Origin: Chloroflexota bacterium
Lineage (GTDB): Bacteria > Chloroflexota > Limnocylindria > Limnocylindrales > CSP1-4
Direction: 5' to 3'
Assembly (NCBI GenBank): GCA_021786265.1
Contig: JAJYNP010000181.1
Location: 1 to 39,346, forward strand
Length of the DNA stretch: 39,346 nt
Shown here: positions 16,060 through 24,470 of the stretch, piece after piece
How the letters are laid out: the number at the start of each line of letters is the position of its first letter
Position numbering within the stretch: position 1 is the stretch's first letter
Notes under the pieces: generated by a model
What the model saw: the letters and a program-made list of their open reading frames with translations, nothing else
What the model was told of the DNA's origin: nothing
Database searches by the model: none
Made by a program: the position numbers and the translations under genes

Positions 16060-17838
16060 ATGCTTCGACCAACCCGCCCCTGGGTGCTGGCCTCTCCTGG
16101 CCCGATCCCGGCCGACCTCGCACCGGTTGCCGACCGGCTCGGCGTGTCGCCACGCCTGCTCGGCCTGCTCGTGGCACGTGGATGCACGCGTCCGGAGGAT
16201 CTCGAGACGTTCCTGGGCGACCCGCTGGCGGCGCTGCACGATCCGGCCCTCTTGCCCGACGCAGTGCCGTTCGCGGCGAGGATCGCGCGCGCGCGCGACC
16301 GCGGCGAGCGCGTGCTGGTCTACGGTGACTTCGATGCGGACGGGCTGAGCGCGCTGGCGGTCATGGTGCTTGCACTCCGCACGTACGGGGTCGACGTCGA
16401 GCCGTACGCGCCCAGCCGGTTCACCGACGGCCACGGCCTGTCCGAGGCCGCGGTGGGGCTGGCCGCCACGTCCGGCTGCCCGGTCATCGTGACGGTGGAC
16501 TGCGGGACCAGCAGCGCCGGCGAGATCGCCCTGGCCGCTTCCCGCGGCATCGACGTGCTGGTCACCGACCACCATCACGTGCCGGACCGCCCCCCCGGGG
16601 CTGCCGCGCTGGTGAACCCGCACCGCCCCGACAGCGTCTACCCCGACGCGCGGCTGACCGGCGCTGGCGTGGCGTTCAAGGTGGCGCAGCTGATCCTCGG
16701 CGATGAGCCCGGCGGTCGCCGGGCCTGGATCGACCTGGCGGACCTGGCCACGATCGGCACGATCTCCGACATCGCCCCATTGCTGGGGGAGAACCGGGCG
16801 ATCGTGCGCCTGGGGCTCGAGCGGTTCCGGCACGATCCGCGGCCGGGCCTGGCGGCGCTGCTGGACACGGCCGGTCTCGCCCCGGCGCGGGTCGACGCCG
16901 AGTCGATCGCGTACACCATCGCGCCCCGCCTGAACGCCGCGGGCCGTATCGGCGAGGTCACGCTCGCGGCGCGGCTCCTGCTCGCCACGGACGCGTCCCA
17001 GGCCACCGAGCTCGCGGCTCAGCTCGAGGACGCGAACCGCACCCGCCGCGACCTCACCGCCACCGCGCTGGCGGAGGCCCGCGCCGCGGTGGGGGATCCG
17101 GGCGATGCGCCGGCGGTCGTGGTGGCCGGTCCCTGGCCGATCGGGTTGATCGGGCTCGTGGCGGGTCGGCTGGCCGAACAGCACCGGCGGCCCGCCGTGG
17201 TGTTCTCGACCGACGGCGAACCCTGGCGCGGCTCGGCCCGCTCGCCCGGAGGCGGCCTGGACCTCGCCCGGGCGTTCGCGGCCTGCGAACGGCACTTCGT
17301 CCGGTTTGGCGGGCACGCCGAAGCGGCGGGTGCGGACCTGCTGCCGGGGCAGCTCGAGGCCTTCCGGGAGGACTTCCTGGCCCTTGCCGCCGGCGCGCCC
17401 GCGACCTCCGCCGATCCCCCATGCCGGATCGACCTGGCAGTCCCCGTCTCCGGGGTCGACTATGAGCTCCACCGCGAGCTCGCGCGCCTCGAGCCGGTCG
17501 GGCCCGGCAACCCCGTGCCGCAGGTCGCGGTCATGGGGGCCACGGTGATCCGGGTGAAGCCGGTCTCCAACGGGCACGTGCAGCTGACCGTGTCGAAGGG
17601 GCGCGAGGTGCTCGACGTGATCGCGTTCGGGCGCGGCGACCTCGCGGACAGTGTGAGCCCGGGGGACCGGCTCGACATCGTCGCGCGGATCGGCAGCCGC
17701 ACGTTCGGCGGGTACGAGTCGCTTCAGCTGGAGCTGATCGACGCGGCGCCGGCCGGCGGACCGGCACCCCTGACCGCGGCCGCGACCGCGCCGGGCATGC
17801 CCATGGCGGACACGGCGACCGGGCCCAGAGCGCCATGA
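16060..17838 (+). CDS. recJ: Single-stranded-DNA-specific exonuclease RecJ
   Basis: RecJ degrades single-stranded DNA 5' to 3' in recombination and mismatch or base-excision repair. It is a DHH-family phosphoesterase of about 592 aa. Motifs in order: YGDFDADGLSA near residue 88 (metal-binding Asp residues), TVDCGTS, VTDHHHVPD near residue 168 (the DHH motif), and the DHHA1 domain with RFGGHAEAAGADL near residue 420. A C-terminal OB-like region follows (LDVIAFGRGDLAD). I chose the ATG at 16060 after a G-rich run; a GTG at 16030 would add ten residues. The 3' end overlaps the next gene by ATGA, so translational coupling is likely. Confidence 0.94.
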   Translation: MLRPTRPWVLASPGPIPADLAPVADRLGVSPRLLGLLVARGCTRPEDLETFLGDPLAALHDPALLPDAVPFAARIARARDRGERVLVYGDFDADGLSALAVMVLALRTYGVDVEPYAPSRFTDGHGLSEAAVGLAATSGCPVIVTVDCGTSSAGEIALAASRGIDVLVTDHHHVPDRPPGAAALVNPHRPDSVYPDARLTGAGVAFKVAQLILGDEPGGRRAWIDLADLATIGTISDIAPLLGENRAIVRLGLERFRHDPRPGLAALLDTAGLAPARVDAESIAYTIAPRLNAAGRIGEVTLAARLLLATDASQATELAAQLEDANRTRRDLTATALAEARAAVGDPGDAPAVVVAGPWPIGLIGLVAGRLAEQHRRPAVVFSTDGEPWRGSARSPGGGLDLARAFAACERHFVRFGGHAEAAGADLLPGQLEAFREDFLALAAGAPATSADPPCRIDLAVPVSGVDYELHRELARLEPVGPGNPVPQVAVMGATVIRVKPVSNGHVQLTVSKGREVLDVIAFGRGDLADSVSPGDRLDIVARIGSRTFGGYESLQLELIDAAPAGGPAPLTAAATAPGMPMADTATGPRAP

Positions 17839-19127
17839 CCGGCAACAGGCGCCCGCCTCGCGGCGGCGAGGGGCCGCGCGTCGTCTTCAGGGGCGCGGTG
17901 CCCGGAGTTGCGTCGATCCTCTCGCTCGTTGGCCTGCTGCTGGTGGCCGTCATCAGCTTCGGGCTGCTCGGCGGCTCCGTGCCGTCGCTGGTGCCGATCC
18001 ACAACCTCAACCCCGGCGACGTCGCCGGCCGCACCCCCAATCCGGTCGTGGTCTACACCCCGGTCCCGGTTGCCCAGCCGCCCCACGTGCTCGGCACGAT
18101 CCTCTTCGCCAAGGCCGGCAACATCTGGTCCGTGAGCGGTGACGACCAGCTGACCCAGCTGACCTCGAGCGGCACCGACCAGTCGCCGACCTGGTCGCCC
18201 GACGGGTCCACGATCTACTTCATCCGGGTGGTCTCGAAGAAGACGCAGGTCCCCTGCCAGTACATCTCCGCCGGCGGGTGCGTGCCCGGATCGGACGTCA
18301 ACTACACTCTCGAGTACCCTGTGCTGTCCCGCATGCCGGCGACGCCAGGGGCCTCGGCGACGGCCATCCAGAGCGGCCTCTACAACCTGCCGGCCGGTGG
18401 GCAGTACTTCTACGGGATCTGGCAGCCGGCGCTCAGCCCGGACGGGAAGACGTTTGCGCTGGTCAGCGACTCGTCCAACCCGTTCACCGACAGCGTGGCG
18501 CTCTCGCTCCTCCCCGTCGGCGGGGGCCAGGTGACGCGGCTGCCGGTGGGCGAGGCGTACTACTACGGGTTCGGACTCGGCCACAACGATCCCCAGTGGA
18601 GCCCGGACGGCAGCGTGATCGCGTACACCTACAACGACAAGTCGGGCGCCTACGGCGCGCCCCGCATCGCGCTCTATACCGTCAGGACGAAGACGGCCGC
18701 GTTCCTCACGACCAACGACTACGCGCAGCCGTCATGGTCTCCCGACGGGAGGTACCTCGCGGCCGTCAGGACCAGCCCGCGCGGGCGCGACATCGTGATC
18801 CTGGACGCGCGAACCGGGAAGCAGCTCGTACAGCTGACCCACGACGCGCGGAGCTTCGCCCCCACGTGGTCTCCCGCCGGCAACCAGATCGCGTTCCTGC
18901 GTGCCCAGGGCACCACGATCGACTTGGAGCTCATGACCCTCGGCGGCGCCGCGCCGACCTTCCGCGTGGCGAAGGAGGAGCCGCTGACGTCGCAGAGCCA
19001 GCTGGACGGGACGTCCCGGCCGGCGTGGTTCATCCCCCAGAGCCAGATCCCCACGCCGCCACCTCCGTCAGCCGCTCCGGCGGCCGCCTCGTCGGGGACC
19101 GGGCCAGCCTCGTCGTCAGGCCCCTGA
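17835..19127 (+). CDS. Membrane-anchored beta-propeller (TolB/WD40-like PD40) protein
   Basis: The 430-aa protein has one N-terminal membrane segment (residues ~27-50, LSLVGLLLVAVISFGLLGG). An extracytoplasmic beta-propeller follows, built from PD40 repeats such as PTWSPDGSTIYFIR, PALSPDGKTFALVS, PQWSPDGSVIAYTY, PSWSPDGRYLAAVR and PTWSPAGNQIAFLR. It ends in a Pro/Ala/Ser-rich tail. Propellers of this kind usually bind other proteins or ligands; no catalytic residues are evident and no Pal/Tol partner is nearby, so a TolB function should not be assumed. The start overlaps the recJ stop (ATGA) and the stop overlaps the pyrF start (TGATG), which places it firmly in the secD-pyrF operon. Confidence 0.85.
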   Translation: MTGNRRPPRGGEGPRVVFRGAVPGVASILSLVGLLLVAVISFGLLGGSVPSLVPIHNLNPGDVAGRTPNPVVVYTPVPVAQPPHVLGTILFAKAGNIWSVSGDDQLTQLTSSGTDQSPTWSPDGSTIYFIRVVSKKTQVPCQYISAGGCVPGSDVNYTLEYPVLSRMPATPGASATAIQSGLYNLPAGGQYFYGIWQPALSPDGKTFALVSDSSNPFTDSVALSLLPVGGGQVTRLPVGEAYYYGFGLGHNDPQWSPDGSVIAYTYNDKSGAYGAPRIALYTVRTKTAAFLTTNDYAQPSWSPDGRYLAAVRTSPRGRDIVILDARTGKQLVQLTHDARSFAPTWSPAGNQIAFLRAQGTTIDLELMTLGGAAPTFRVAKEEPLTSQSQLDGTSRPAWFIPQSQIPTPPPPSAAPAAASSGTGPASSSGP

Positions 19128-20005
19128 TGGTCGCCGGGTACCCGTATCTCGCGCGGCTCGCGGACCGGACCGCACGGGCCGGCACCGTGCTCTGCCTGGG
19201 CGTCGACCCGGATCCCTCGGCGCTCCCGGAAGGCTTCTCGCCCGACCTGTCGGGCGTCGAGCGGTTCGTCCGGCTGCTGCTCGAGGCTGCGGTGCCGCAC
19301 GTAGCCGCCGTCAAGCCCAACCTGGCGTTCTTCGAGGCGTTCGGCAGCGAGGGTATGGCCGCGCTCGAACGCCTGAGGGCGCTCGTGCCGCCGGACGTGC
19401 CGGTGATCGCCGACGCGAAACGCGGGGACATCGGCTCGACCGCCGCGCGGCAGGCCGTCGCGCTTTTCGACCGGCTGGGCGCGGACGCCGTGACGGTCAG
19501 CCCGTACCTGGGGCGCGAGGCGATCGCTCCGCTGCTCGAGCGCGCGGACCGCTTCGCGTACGTACTGTGCCGAACCTCGAATCCAGGGGCGGGGGAGCTG
19601 CAGGACCTGCAGGTTGGCCCGGACGCGGACCAGGCCTGGCCGCCGGAACCGCTGCACGTGCGCGTGGCGCGCCGTGCTCGACTGTGGAACGAGCGTCACG
19701 GGACGGTGGGCCTGGTGGTGGGCGCGACGGCGCCGCGGGAGCTGGAGGCGCTGCGGTGCGTCGCCCCGGAGCTTGCCTTCCTCGTGCCGGGCGTGGGCGC
19801 CCAGGGGGGGGACGCGGATGCCGCGCTGGCGCATGGGCCGGCGACCGCTGCCGCCGCCGGGTCGCGCCCCGGAGGGGGCCTGCTGGTGAACGTGTCGCGC
19901 GGCATCGCCGGGGCGGCGATCGGCGCGACGGACCCCTCCGCGGCCATCGCCCGGGCCGCAGCCCGCTGGGCGGCCACCCTGCCGGTGCTACAATCGCAGC
20001 CCTGA
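19127..20005 (+). CDS. pyrF: Orotidine 5'-phosphate decarboxylase (type 2)
   Basis: PyrF converts OMP to UMP, the last step of de novo pyrimidine synthesis. The 292-aa length and layout fit the longer type 2 subfamily found in actinobacteria and relatives. Visible landmarks: LCLGVDPDP near residue 22, VKPNLAFFEAFG, the catalytic DAKRGDIGSTA near residue 90, VSPYLG, GLVVGATAP, FLVPGVGAQGGD, and the phosphate-binding LLVNVSRGI near the end. Translation is coupled to the propeller gene through TGATG. No other pyr genes are in the window. The putative tatA promoter lies inside its 3' end. Confidence 0.94.
   Translation: MVAGYPYLARLADRTARAGTVLCLGVDPDPSALPEGFSPDLSGVERFVRLLLEAAVPHVAAVKPNLAFFEAFGSEGMAALERLRALVPPDVPVIADAKRGDIGSTAARQAVALFDRLGADAVTVSPYLGREAIAPLLERADRFAYVLCRTSNPGAGELQDLQVGPDADQAWPPEPLHVRVARRARLWNERHGTVGLVVGATAPRELEALRCVAPELAFLVPGVGAQGGDADAALAHGPATAAAAGSRPGGGLLVNVSRGIAGAAIGATDPSAAIARAAARWAATLPVLQSQP
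19987..19994 (+). promoter_or_regulatory. Putative tatA promoter (-10)
   Basis: TGC-TACAAT (TG at 19986-19987, TACAAT at 19989-19994) is an extended -10 inside the end of pyrF, about 44 bases before tatA. It would let the tat-rapZ-yvcK-whiA set be transcribed apart from the secD operon. Confidence 0.45.
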
Positions 20006-20038
20006 CCGGGGTCGTCAGCCTGAGGAGTCGCGTCGATC

Positions 20039-20341
20039 ATGCCCGACATCGGACCGATGGAGATCATCCTGGTCCTGGCCATTGCGTTGCTCGTGCTCGG
20101 GCCGAGCAAGCTCCCCGAGATCGGGAAGAGCCTTGGAGCGAGCATCCGCGAGTTCCGCAAGGCCACCACGGATGTGCAGGAGTCGGTAAGGCTCGACGCG
20201 CCCGCTCCGGCTGCGCCGCCCGCTCCGTCCGCCACGGCTGCTTCCTCCGCCCCGGCGGTCCCGGCCACCCCGGTCCAGCCGCCGTCGGCGCAACCCCCGT
20301 CGCAGGCGGGCGGCTCCGGCGAGCCCCAGGCCGGGGCCTGA
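20039..20341 (+). CDS. tatA: Twin-arginine translocase subunit TatA
   Basis: TatA oligomers form the pore of the Tat pathway, which exports folded proteins. The 100-aa protein has a single N-terminal membrane helix (MEIILVLAIALLVLGPSKLPE, residues ~7-27) and the conserved Gly-Pro hinge. The amphipathic helix follows as GKSLGASIREFRKATTD, then an Ala/Pro/Ser-rich tail. TatA and TatB are hard to separate in such genomes; with no second copy here it may serve both roles. A purine-rich GAGGAG lies about 12 bases before the ATG. tatC follows after 24 bases. Confidence 0.92.
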   Translation: MPDIGPMEIILVLAIALLVLGPSKLPEIGKSLGASIREFRKATTDVQESVRLDAPAPAAPPAPSATAASSAPAVPATPVQPPSAQPPSQAGGSGEPQAGA

Positions 20342-20365
20342 TCGGCCCCGCGCGCTCATCTTCGC

Positions 20366-21160
20366 GTGGCTGACCTGGAGGCGGTCCGGCCCGGGGACCT
20401 GGCCCTGACCGGCGGAGGCGGCCCGCGGGACCCTACCCCGTCCTCGCCTGCGCCTGCCGCCGGCGACGACGCGGTCATGAGCCTGGTCGACCACCTGGCC
20501 GAGCTGCGACGCCGTCTCTTCGTCTCCATCCTCGCGGTCGTCGTGGGGTCCGTGCTCGGACTGTTCCTCGCCCCACGTGCGATCGAGATCCTCAAGGCGC
20601 CGATCCCGGGAGCGCTCCGCTTCACGGACCTGGGCGGCGCGTTCTTCATCCAGCTCAAGGTCGCGGTCGTGATCGGCGTGGTGCTGGCCATGCCGGTGAT
20701 CCTGTGGCAGTTCTGGCGCTTCGTGGCGCCGGGGCTGACGCCCGAGGAGCGCCGCCTGGCCCGGCCGTGGGTCCCGCTTGCGCTCCTGTTCTTCGCCCTC
20801 GGGGTGGCCGTCGCGTACGTGGTCCTGCCGTTCGCGTCCGCGTTCCTGCTCGGGTTCGCCGTGCCGGGGGTCCTGGAGCCGCTCATCACGGCCGAGGCGT
20901 ACTTCGGGTTCGTGACGATGCTCTTCCTCGCCTTCGGGCTCGTCATGGAGTTTCCGATCGTGCTCGTGCTGCTCAGCAAGGTCGGGATCATCACCTCGGA
21001 GCGCCTGCGCAAGAACCGCCGCATGGTGATCCTCGGGATCGCGATCTTCGCGGTGGTCGTGACGCCGGGTGGCGACCCGATCAGCCCGAGCGTCCTTGGC
21101 ACGGTGATGTACGTGCTCTTCGAGTTCAGCATCCTCCTCGTGCGCTGGACCGGACGGTGA
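20366..21160 (+). CDS. tatC: Twin-arginine translocase subunit TatC
   Basis: TatC is the membrane receptor for twin-arginine signal peptides. The protein is 264 aa from the GTG at 20366; the family-typical start MSLVDHLAELRRRLF is at the ATG 20477, so the first 37 residues are either an extension or untranslated. About six membrane helices follow, with landmarks PGLTPEERRLARPW in the first periplasmic loop region and FGLVMEFPIVLVLLSKVGI, which includes the conserved Glu. The C-terminal RKNRRMVILGIAIFAVVVTPGGDP is typical of the family. It is followed by rapZ after 22 bases. Confidence 0.93.
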   Translation: MADLEAVRPGDLALTGGGGPRDPTPSSPAPAAGDDAVMSLVDHLAELRRRLFVSILAVVVGSVLGLFLAPRAIEILKAPIPGALRFTDLGGAFFIQLKVAVVIGVVLAMPVILWQFWRFVAPGLTPEERRLARPWVPLALLFFALGVAVAYVVLPFASAFLLGFAVPGVLEPLITAEAYFGFVTMLFLAFGLVMEFPIVLVLLSKVGIITSERLRKNRRMVILGIAIFAVVVTPGGDPISPSVLGTVMYVLFEFSILLVRWTGR

Positions 21161-21182
21161 CGAGCGGCGAGGGAAGCATCAC

Positions 21183-22055
21183 GTGGCCGAGTCCCAGCAC
21201 GTCGCGGTGATCACCGGCCTCTCCGGTGCCGGCAAGACCACCACCAGCAAGCTCTTCGAGGACCTCGGCTACACCGTCGTCGACAACCTGCCGGCGGAGT
21301 TCCTTCCGGGGCTGGCCGAGCTGGTGGCGCGCGAGCCGACCCGGTTCGATCGGGTGGCGATCGTCATCGATGTGCGCGCGGGCGACGCCCCGGCGGCGTT
21401 CGCGGAGACGATGGAGGCGCTGCAGGCGCGCGGCCTGCGGCCCCAGGTGTTCTTCCTGGAGGCGCGCGATGACGTCCTCGTGCGGCGCTTCAGCGAGACC
21501 CGGCATCGCCATCCCCTGGGCGGCCATGGCGGGATCGCCGCGTCGATCGCTCAGGAGCGGCTGGTGCTCGAGCCGCTGCGGGAGTGCGCGGACACGATCA
21601 TCGACACGTCCGACCTGTCCGGCCGCGAGCTCCGCGAGCGCATCTTCGGTGCCCTGGAGCTGGAGACGGAGCCCGAGCAGATGACGCTCCAGCTCGTGAG
21701 CTTCGGGTACAAGTACGGGCTGCCGATCGAGGCGGACATCGTCTTCGACGTCCGGTTCATGGAGAACCCGTACTACGATCCGGAGCTGCGCCCGCTGTCC
21801 GGGCTCACCGAGCCGGTCCGTGCGCGCGTGCTGGGGCAACCTGCGGCCCAGCGGTTTCTCGAGCTGGCCGAGGAGTTCTTCGAATTCGCCATCCCCGCGT
21901 ATGCTGCCGAGGGAAAAACGCGCCTGACGGTGGCGATCGGCTGCACCGGTGGATACCATCGGTCCATCGTCATTGCCGAGGAGATGAAGCGGCGCTGGGC
22001 GGAGCGCGGGTACGGTGGCGTCAGCGTCTGGCACCGTGAGCTCGAGCGAGCGTGA
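21183..22055 (+). CDS. rapZ: RapZ/YvcJ-family nucleotide-binding protein
   Basis: P-loop ATPase/GTPase of the RapZ (YvcJ) family. In E. coli RapZ is an RNase adaptor that controls GlmS through small RNAs; in Gram-positive bacteria YvcJ binds nucleotides and its role is less clear. At 290 aa it has the normal length. Walker A is GLSGAGKTT near residue 11, followed by DNLPAEFLP, a Walker-B-like VAIVIDVRAGD, and FFLEARDDVLVRRFSETRHRHPL. The conserved C-terminal signature is IGCTGGYHRSIVIAEEM near residue 260. The start is GTG with GAGGGA upstream. It precedes yvcK and whiA, the order conserved across Firmicutes and Actinobacteria. Confidence 0.93.
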   Translation: MAESQHVAVITGLSGAGKTTTSKLFEDLGYTVVDNLPAEFLPGLAELVAREPTRFDRVAIVIDVRAGDAPAAFAETMEALQARGLRPQVFFLEARDDVLVRRFSETRHRHPLGGHGGIAASIAQERLVLEPLRECADTIIDTSDLSGRELRERIFGALELETEPEQMTLQLVSFGYKYGLPIEADIVFDVRFMENPYYDPELRPLSGLTEPVRARVLGQPAAQRFLELAEEFFEFAIPAYAAEGKTRLTVAIGCTGGYHRSIVIAEEMKRRWAERGYGGVSVWHRELERA

Positions 22056-22062
22056 GGGGGCC

Positions 22063-23451
22063 GTGAGCGAGGCCGATCGGCCGGGACGGCGCGGAGCGCG
22101 GCGGCGGGGACCGGCGCGGCGGGGGCCGACGCTGCGAGGGGGCCGGCTCCGGTACTGGCTGATGCCCGGCATCGGGGTCAAGCGCTGGCTCGCGCTGGTG
22201 CTGGCCGGCGAGCTCGCACTGGCCCTGGCGGGCGCCTTCGTGCTCAAACAGGTGTACCGGGACATCATCGTGACGGGCCCCCTGGAGGGGGTCGTCTACG
22301 TCCTGACCCTCCAGTTCCTGCCGTACGGCGCACGCGCCATCCCGTTCCTGGTCGCCGGGATCGTGGCCTTCTCGGTGGGCGTGTTCCAGCTCACCCGGAC
22401 GCTGCTGCTGCCGTTCGGGGAGCCGTCGGGGCCGCTCGTCGAGGTCATCTACCAGAAGCGCTATCTCGCCCGAGGCCCGCGGGTCGTCGCGATCGGGGGC
22501 GGGACCGGGCTCTCGGCGCTGCTGCGCGGCCTCAAGGAACATACCAGCAACATCACCGCGGTGGTCACGGTGGCGGACGACGGAGGCTCCTCGGGGAAGC
22601 TCCGGGCGGAGCTGGGGATCGCGCCCATGGGCGATATCCGGAACTGCATCGCTGCGCTGGCCGACACCGAGCCGCTCATGACGCGGCTCCTCCAGTACCG
22701 CTTCCCGGAGGACGCGGCCCTCGCCCCTGGCCTGGGAGGCCACGCGTTCGGTAACCTGCTGATCGCGGCGATGAGCGCGATCGAGGACGACTTCGAGGAA
22801 GGCGTCCGGCAGTCGAACCGGGTCCTCGCGGTGCGAGGGCAGGTGCTCCCCGCGGCCCCCGTCCCGCTCACGCTTCACGCCCGCGTCGCCGGGGGAACGG
22901 AGATCCACGGCCAGTCGTCGATCGCGCGGGCGACCGGGATCGAGCGTGTCTGGGTCACGCCTTCCGACGTCGGCGCAACTGCCGAGGTCCTCGAGGCGAT
23001 CGCGTACGCCGACTTCATCGTGCTGGGGCCCGGAAGCCTCTACACGAGCCTGCTGCCGAGCCTGCTGATCCCGGAGGTGCGCGATGCGGTGGCGGCATCC
23101 CGGGCGCTGCGCTGCTACGTGTGCAACGTCGCGACGCAGGTCGGTGAGACCGAGGGGTACGGGCTGGCGGCGCACCTGGCGGCGCTGATGCTGCACGCGG
23201 GGCCCGAACTCGTGGACGTGGTCCTGGCGAACGACGATTTCAGCGCGGCGCGCCCCGAGGGCGACCGGAGCGAACCGGTACGCCTGGACTGGGTGCACGC
23301 GCGCGGCGGCCCGGATCTCGTTACCCGGCACGTGGTCGATACGCAGAACGCGCACCGTCACGACTCCGATCTCCTGGCGGCCGCGCTCATGGACATCCTC
23401 CAGGAGCGCGGGCGATCTCGACCGCTCCTGCACGTGGCCAGCACGGCATGA
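22063..23451 (+). CDS. yvcK: YvcK/CofD-like protein (gluconeogenesis factor family)
   Basis: Member of the YvcK/CofD-like family, which binds UDP-sugars and affects cell shape and carbon use in Bacillus and Mycobacterium. The 462-aa protein begins with an Arg-rich stretch and about two membrane segments (residues ~45-65 and ~80-110), an N-terminal addition to the usual ~320-aa domain. The core starts near residue 140 with VVAIGGGTGLSALLRGLKE, then TVADDGGSSGKLR, PMGDIRNCIAALAD, and LGPGSLYTSLLPSLLIPEV. I chose the GTG at 22063, eight bases after the rapZ stop and following GAGGGGG; an in-frame ATG at 22015 would overlap rapZ. Confidence 0.92.
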   Translation: MSEADRPGRRGARRRGPARRGPTLRGGRLRYWLMPGIGVKRWLALVLAGELALALAGAFVLKQVYRDIIVTGPLEGVVYVLTLQFLPYGARAIPFLVAGIVAFSVGVFQLTRTLLLPFGEPSGPLVEVIYQKRYLARGPRVVAIGGGTGLSALLRGLKEHTSNITAVVTVADDGGSSGKLRAELGIAPMGDIRNCIAALADTEPLMTRLLQYRFPEDAALAPGLGGHAFGNLLIAAMSAIEDDFEEGVRQSNRVLAVRGQVLPAAPVPLTLHARVAGGTEIHGQSSIARATGIERVWVTPSDVGATAEVLEAIAYADFIVLGPGSLYTSLLPSLLIPEVRDAVAASRALRCYVCNVATQVGETEGYGLAAHLAALMLHAGPELVDVVLANDDFSAARPEGDRSEPVRLDWVHARGGPDLVTRHVVDTQNAHRHDSDLLAAALMDILQERGRSRPLLHVASTA

Positions 23452-23476
23452 TCCCGCGGCGTCGGGAGGGCACGGC

Positions 23477-24463
23477 ATGACCCCGCGGCGGCGCGGGAGC
23501 CCCGCCCGCGGGAATCCGTCTCTCGCGAACCCGGCCCCGGCGCCGCCCCGGACGCGCGTCCCCAACCCGGACCGCGAGCTGGTCGCCGCGGTCCGCGCCG
23601 AGCTGGCGGCGATCGAACCGACCCGCGAGTGCTGCCGATCCGCGGAACGGATGGGGCTGGGCAGCGCGGCGACCGGCGAGGCTCACTCTGCGGCCGTCGC
23701 GCGGCTGGCCGTGCGCCTCGGGCCGGCGCCGGACTCCTCCTCCCCGGAGGCGCCGCCCTCGTTCGATTGGGCCGGTGCGGCGGATCACTGCCGGATGGCA
23801 TGGCTGCGCGGCACGTTCCTGGCCCACGGGTCCCTGAGTCTCGGGTTCGCGCGTACGCACCTCGAGTTCGTGGTGGCCCCCGCGGATGCGCCGGAGCTCG
23901 CGCGGCGGCTGGCATCGCTGGGCCTGCCGGCCGCAGTCCGGCTGCGGCGGGGGAGGGGCGTGCTCACCTGGAAGAGCGGCGAGCGCGTGGCGGCGTTCCT
24001 GCGCGAGATCGGGGCAGGGCCGTCGTTGCTCGAGTTGGAGGCCAGGGGGGTCGCGCGGATCCTGCGCGGGGAACTGAACCGGCTCCTCAACGCCGAGGCC
24101 GCCAATCTCGAACGCTCGGTGGGCGCGTCCGCCCGGCAGCTCGAGGCAATCGTGCGCCTCCAGGGTGACGGGCGGCTTGCCGCCGAACGAGAGGCGGTCC
24201 GGGTGGTCGCCCGCGCGCGGCTGCGGGATCCCGACGCGACGCTGGGCGAGCTGGCGGCGGAGCTGGGCGTGACGCGCTCGTCGGTGCAGCGGGCGCTCGA
24301 ACGGATCGAGCGGCTGGCACTGCACCCGCTGGACGGTGACCTGCCGCTGCGCGCCGGCTCCCGGCGCAGCGCGAAGCCTGCGGGCGGTGCGCGCGTCCCG
24401 ATGCGGCTCGACGCGGGCAATGCCCCATTCGGCCCGGTACGCGAACGCCTCGTGCCGGGATAA
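23477..24463 (+). CDS. whiA: DNA-binding regulator WhiA
   Basis: WhiA is a transcription factor, essential for sporulation septation in Streptomyces and linked to cell division and nucleoid behaviour in Bacillus. The 328-aa protein has an N-terminal LAGLIDADG-homing-endonuclease-like domain without catalytic residues (RMAWLRGTFLAHGSLSL near residue 98). A C-terminal helix-turn-helix follows (LGELAAELGVTRSSVQRALERIERLA, residues ~255-280). The last ~45 residues are an unstructured basic tail. That tail is encoded over the tpiA control region: its stop codon TAA is part of the tpiA GATAAT box. The ATG follows GGAGGG. No sporulation genes are seen nearby. Confidence 0.93.
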   Translation: MTPRRRGSPARGNPSLANPAPAPPRTRVPNPDRELVAAVRAELAAIEPTRECCRSAERMGLGSAATGEAHSAAVARLAVRLGPAPDSSSPEAPPSFDWAGAADHCRMAWLRGTFLAHGSLSLGFARTHLEFVVAPADAPELARRLASLGLPAAVRLRRGRGVLTWKSGERVAAFLREIGAGPSLLELEARGVARILRGELNRLLNAEAANLERSVGASARQLEAIVRLQGDGRLAAEREAVRVVARARLRDPDATLGELAAELGVTRSSVQRALERIERLALHPLDGDLPLRAGSRRSAKPAGGARVPMRLDAGNAPFGPVRERLVPG

Positions 24464-24464
24464 T
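24422..24464 (+). promoter_or_regulatory. tpiA promoter with an element shared with gpmA
   Basis: GCCCCATTCGGCCCGG (24422-24437), then 21 bases, then GATAAT (24459-24464), then six bases to the tpiA ATG. The same 16-mer, 21-base gap, GATAAT and six-base gap occur upstream of gpmA on the other strand. The 16-mer would sit at about -34 to -50, where an activator or a group-specific sigma contact would lie. There is no Shine-Dalgarno. The element is inside the whiA 3' coding end. Confidence 0.6.
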
Positions 24465-24470
24465 CGCGGC

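Noticed and set aside
15169..17577. 802-aa minus-strand open frame opposite secF and recJ
   Set aside because: Arg/Gln/His-rich shadow; both plus-strand genes are unmistakable.
17835..19127. Calling the propeller gene tolB
   Set aside because: The repeats match the PD40 type, but no Pal, TolA, TolQ or TolR gene is near and the protein is membrane-anchored; the symbol would overstate the evidence.
21183..24463. rapZ-yvcK-whiA as a novel system
   Set aside because: This gene order is well known across Gram-positive bacteria; only the promoter element and the YvcK extension look new.
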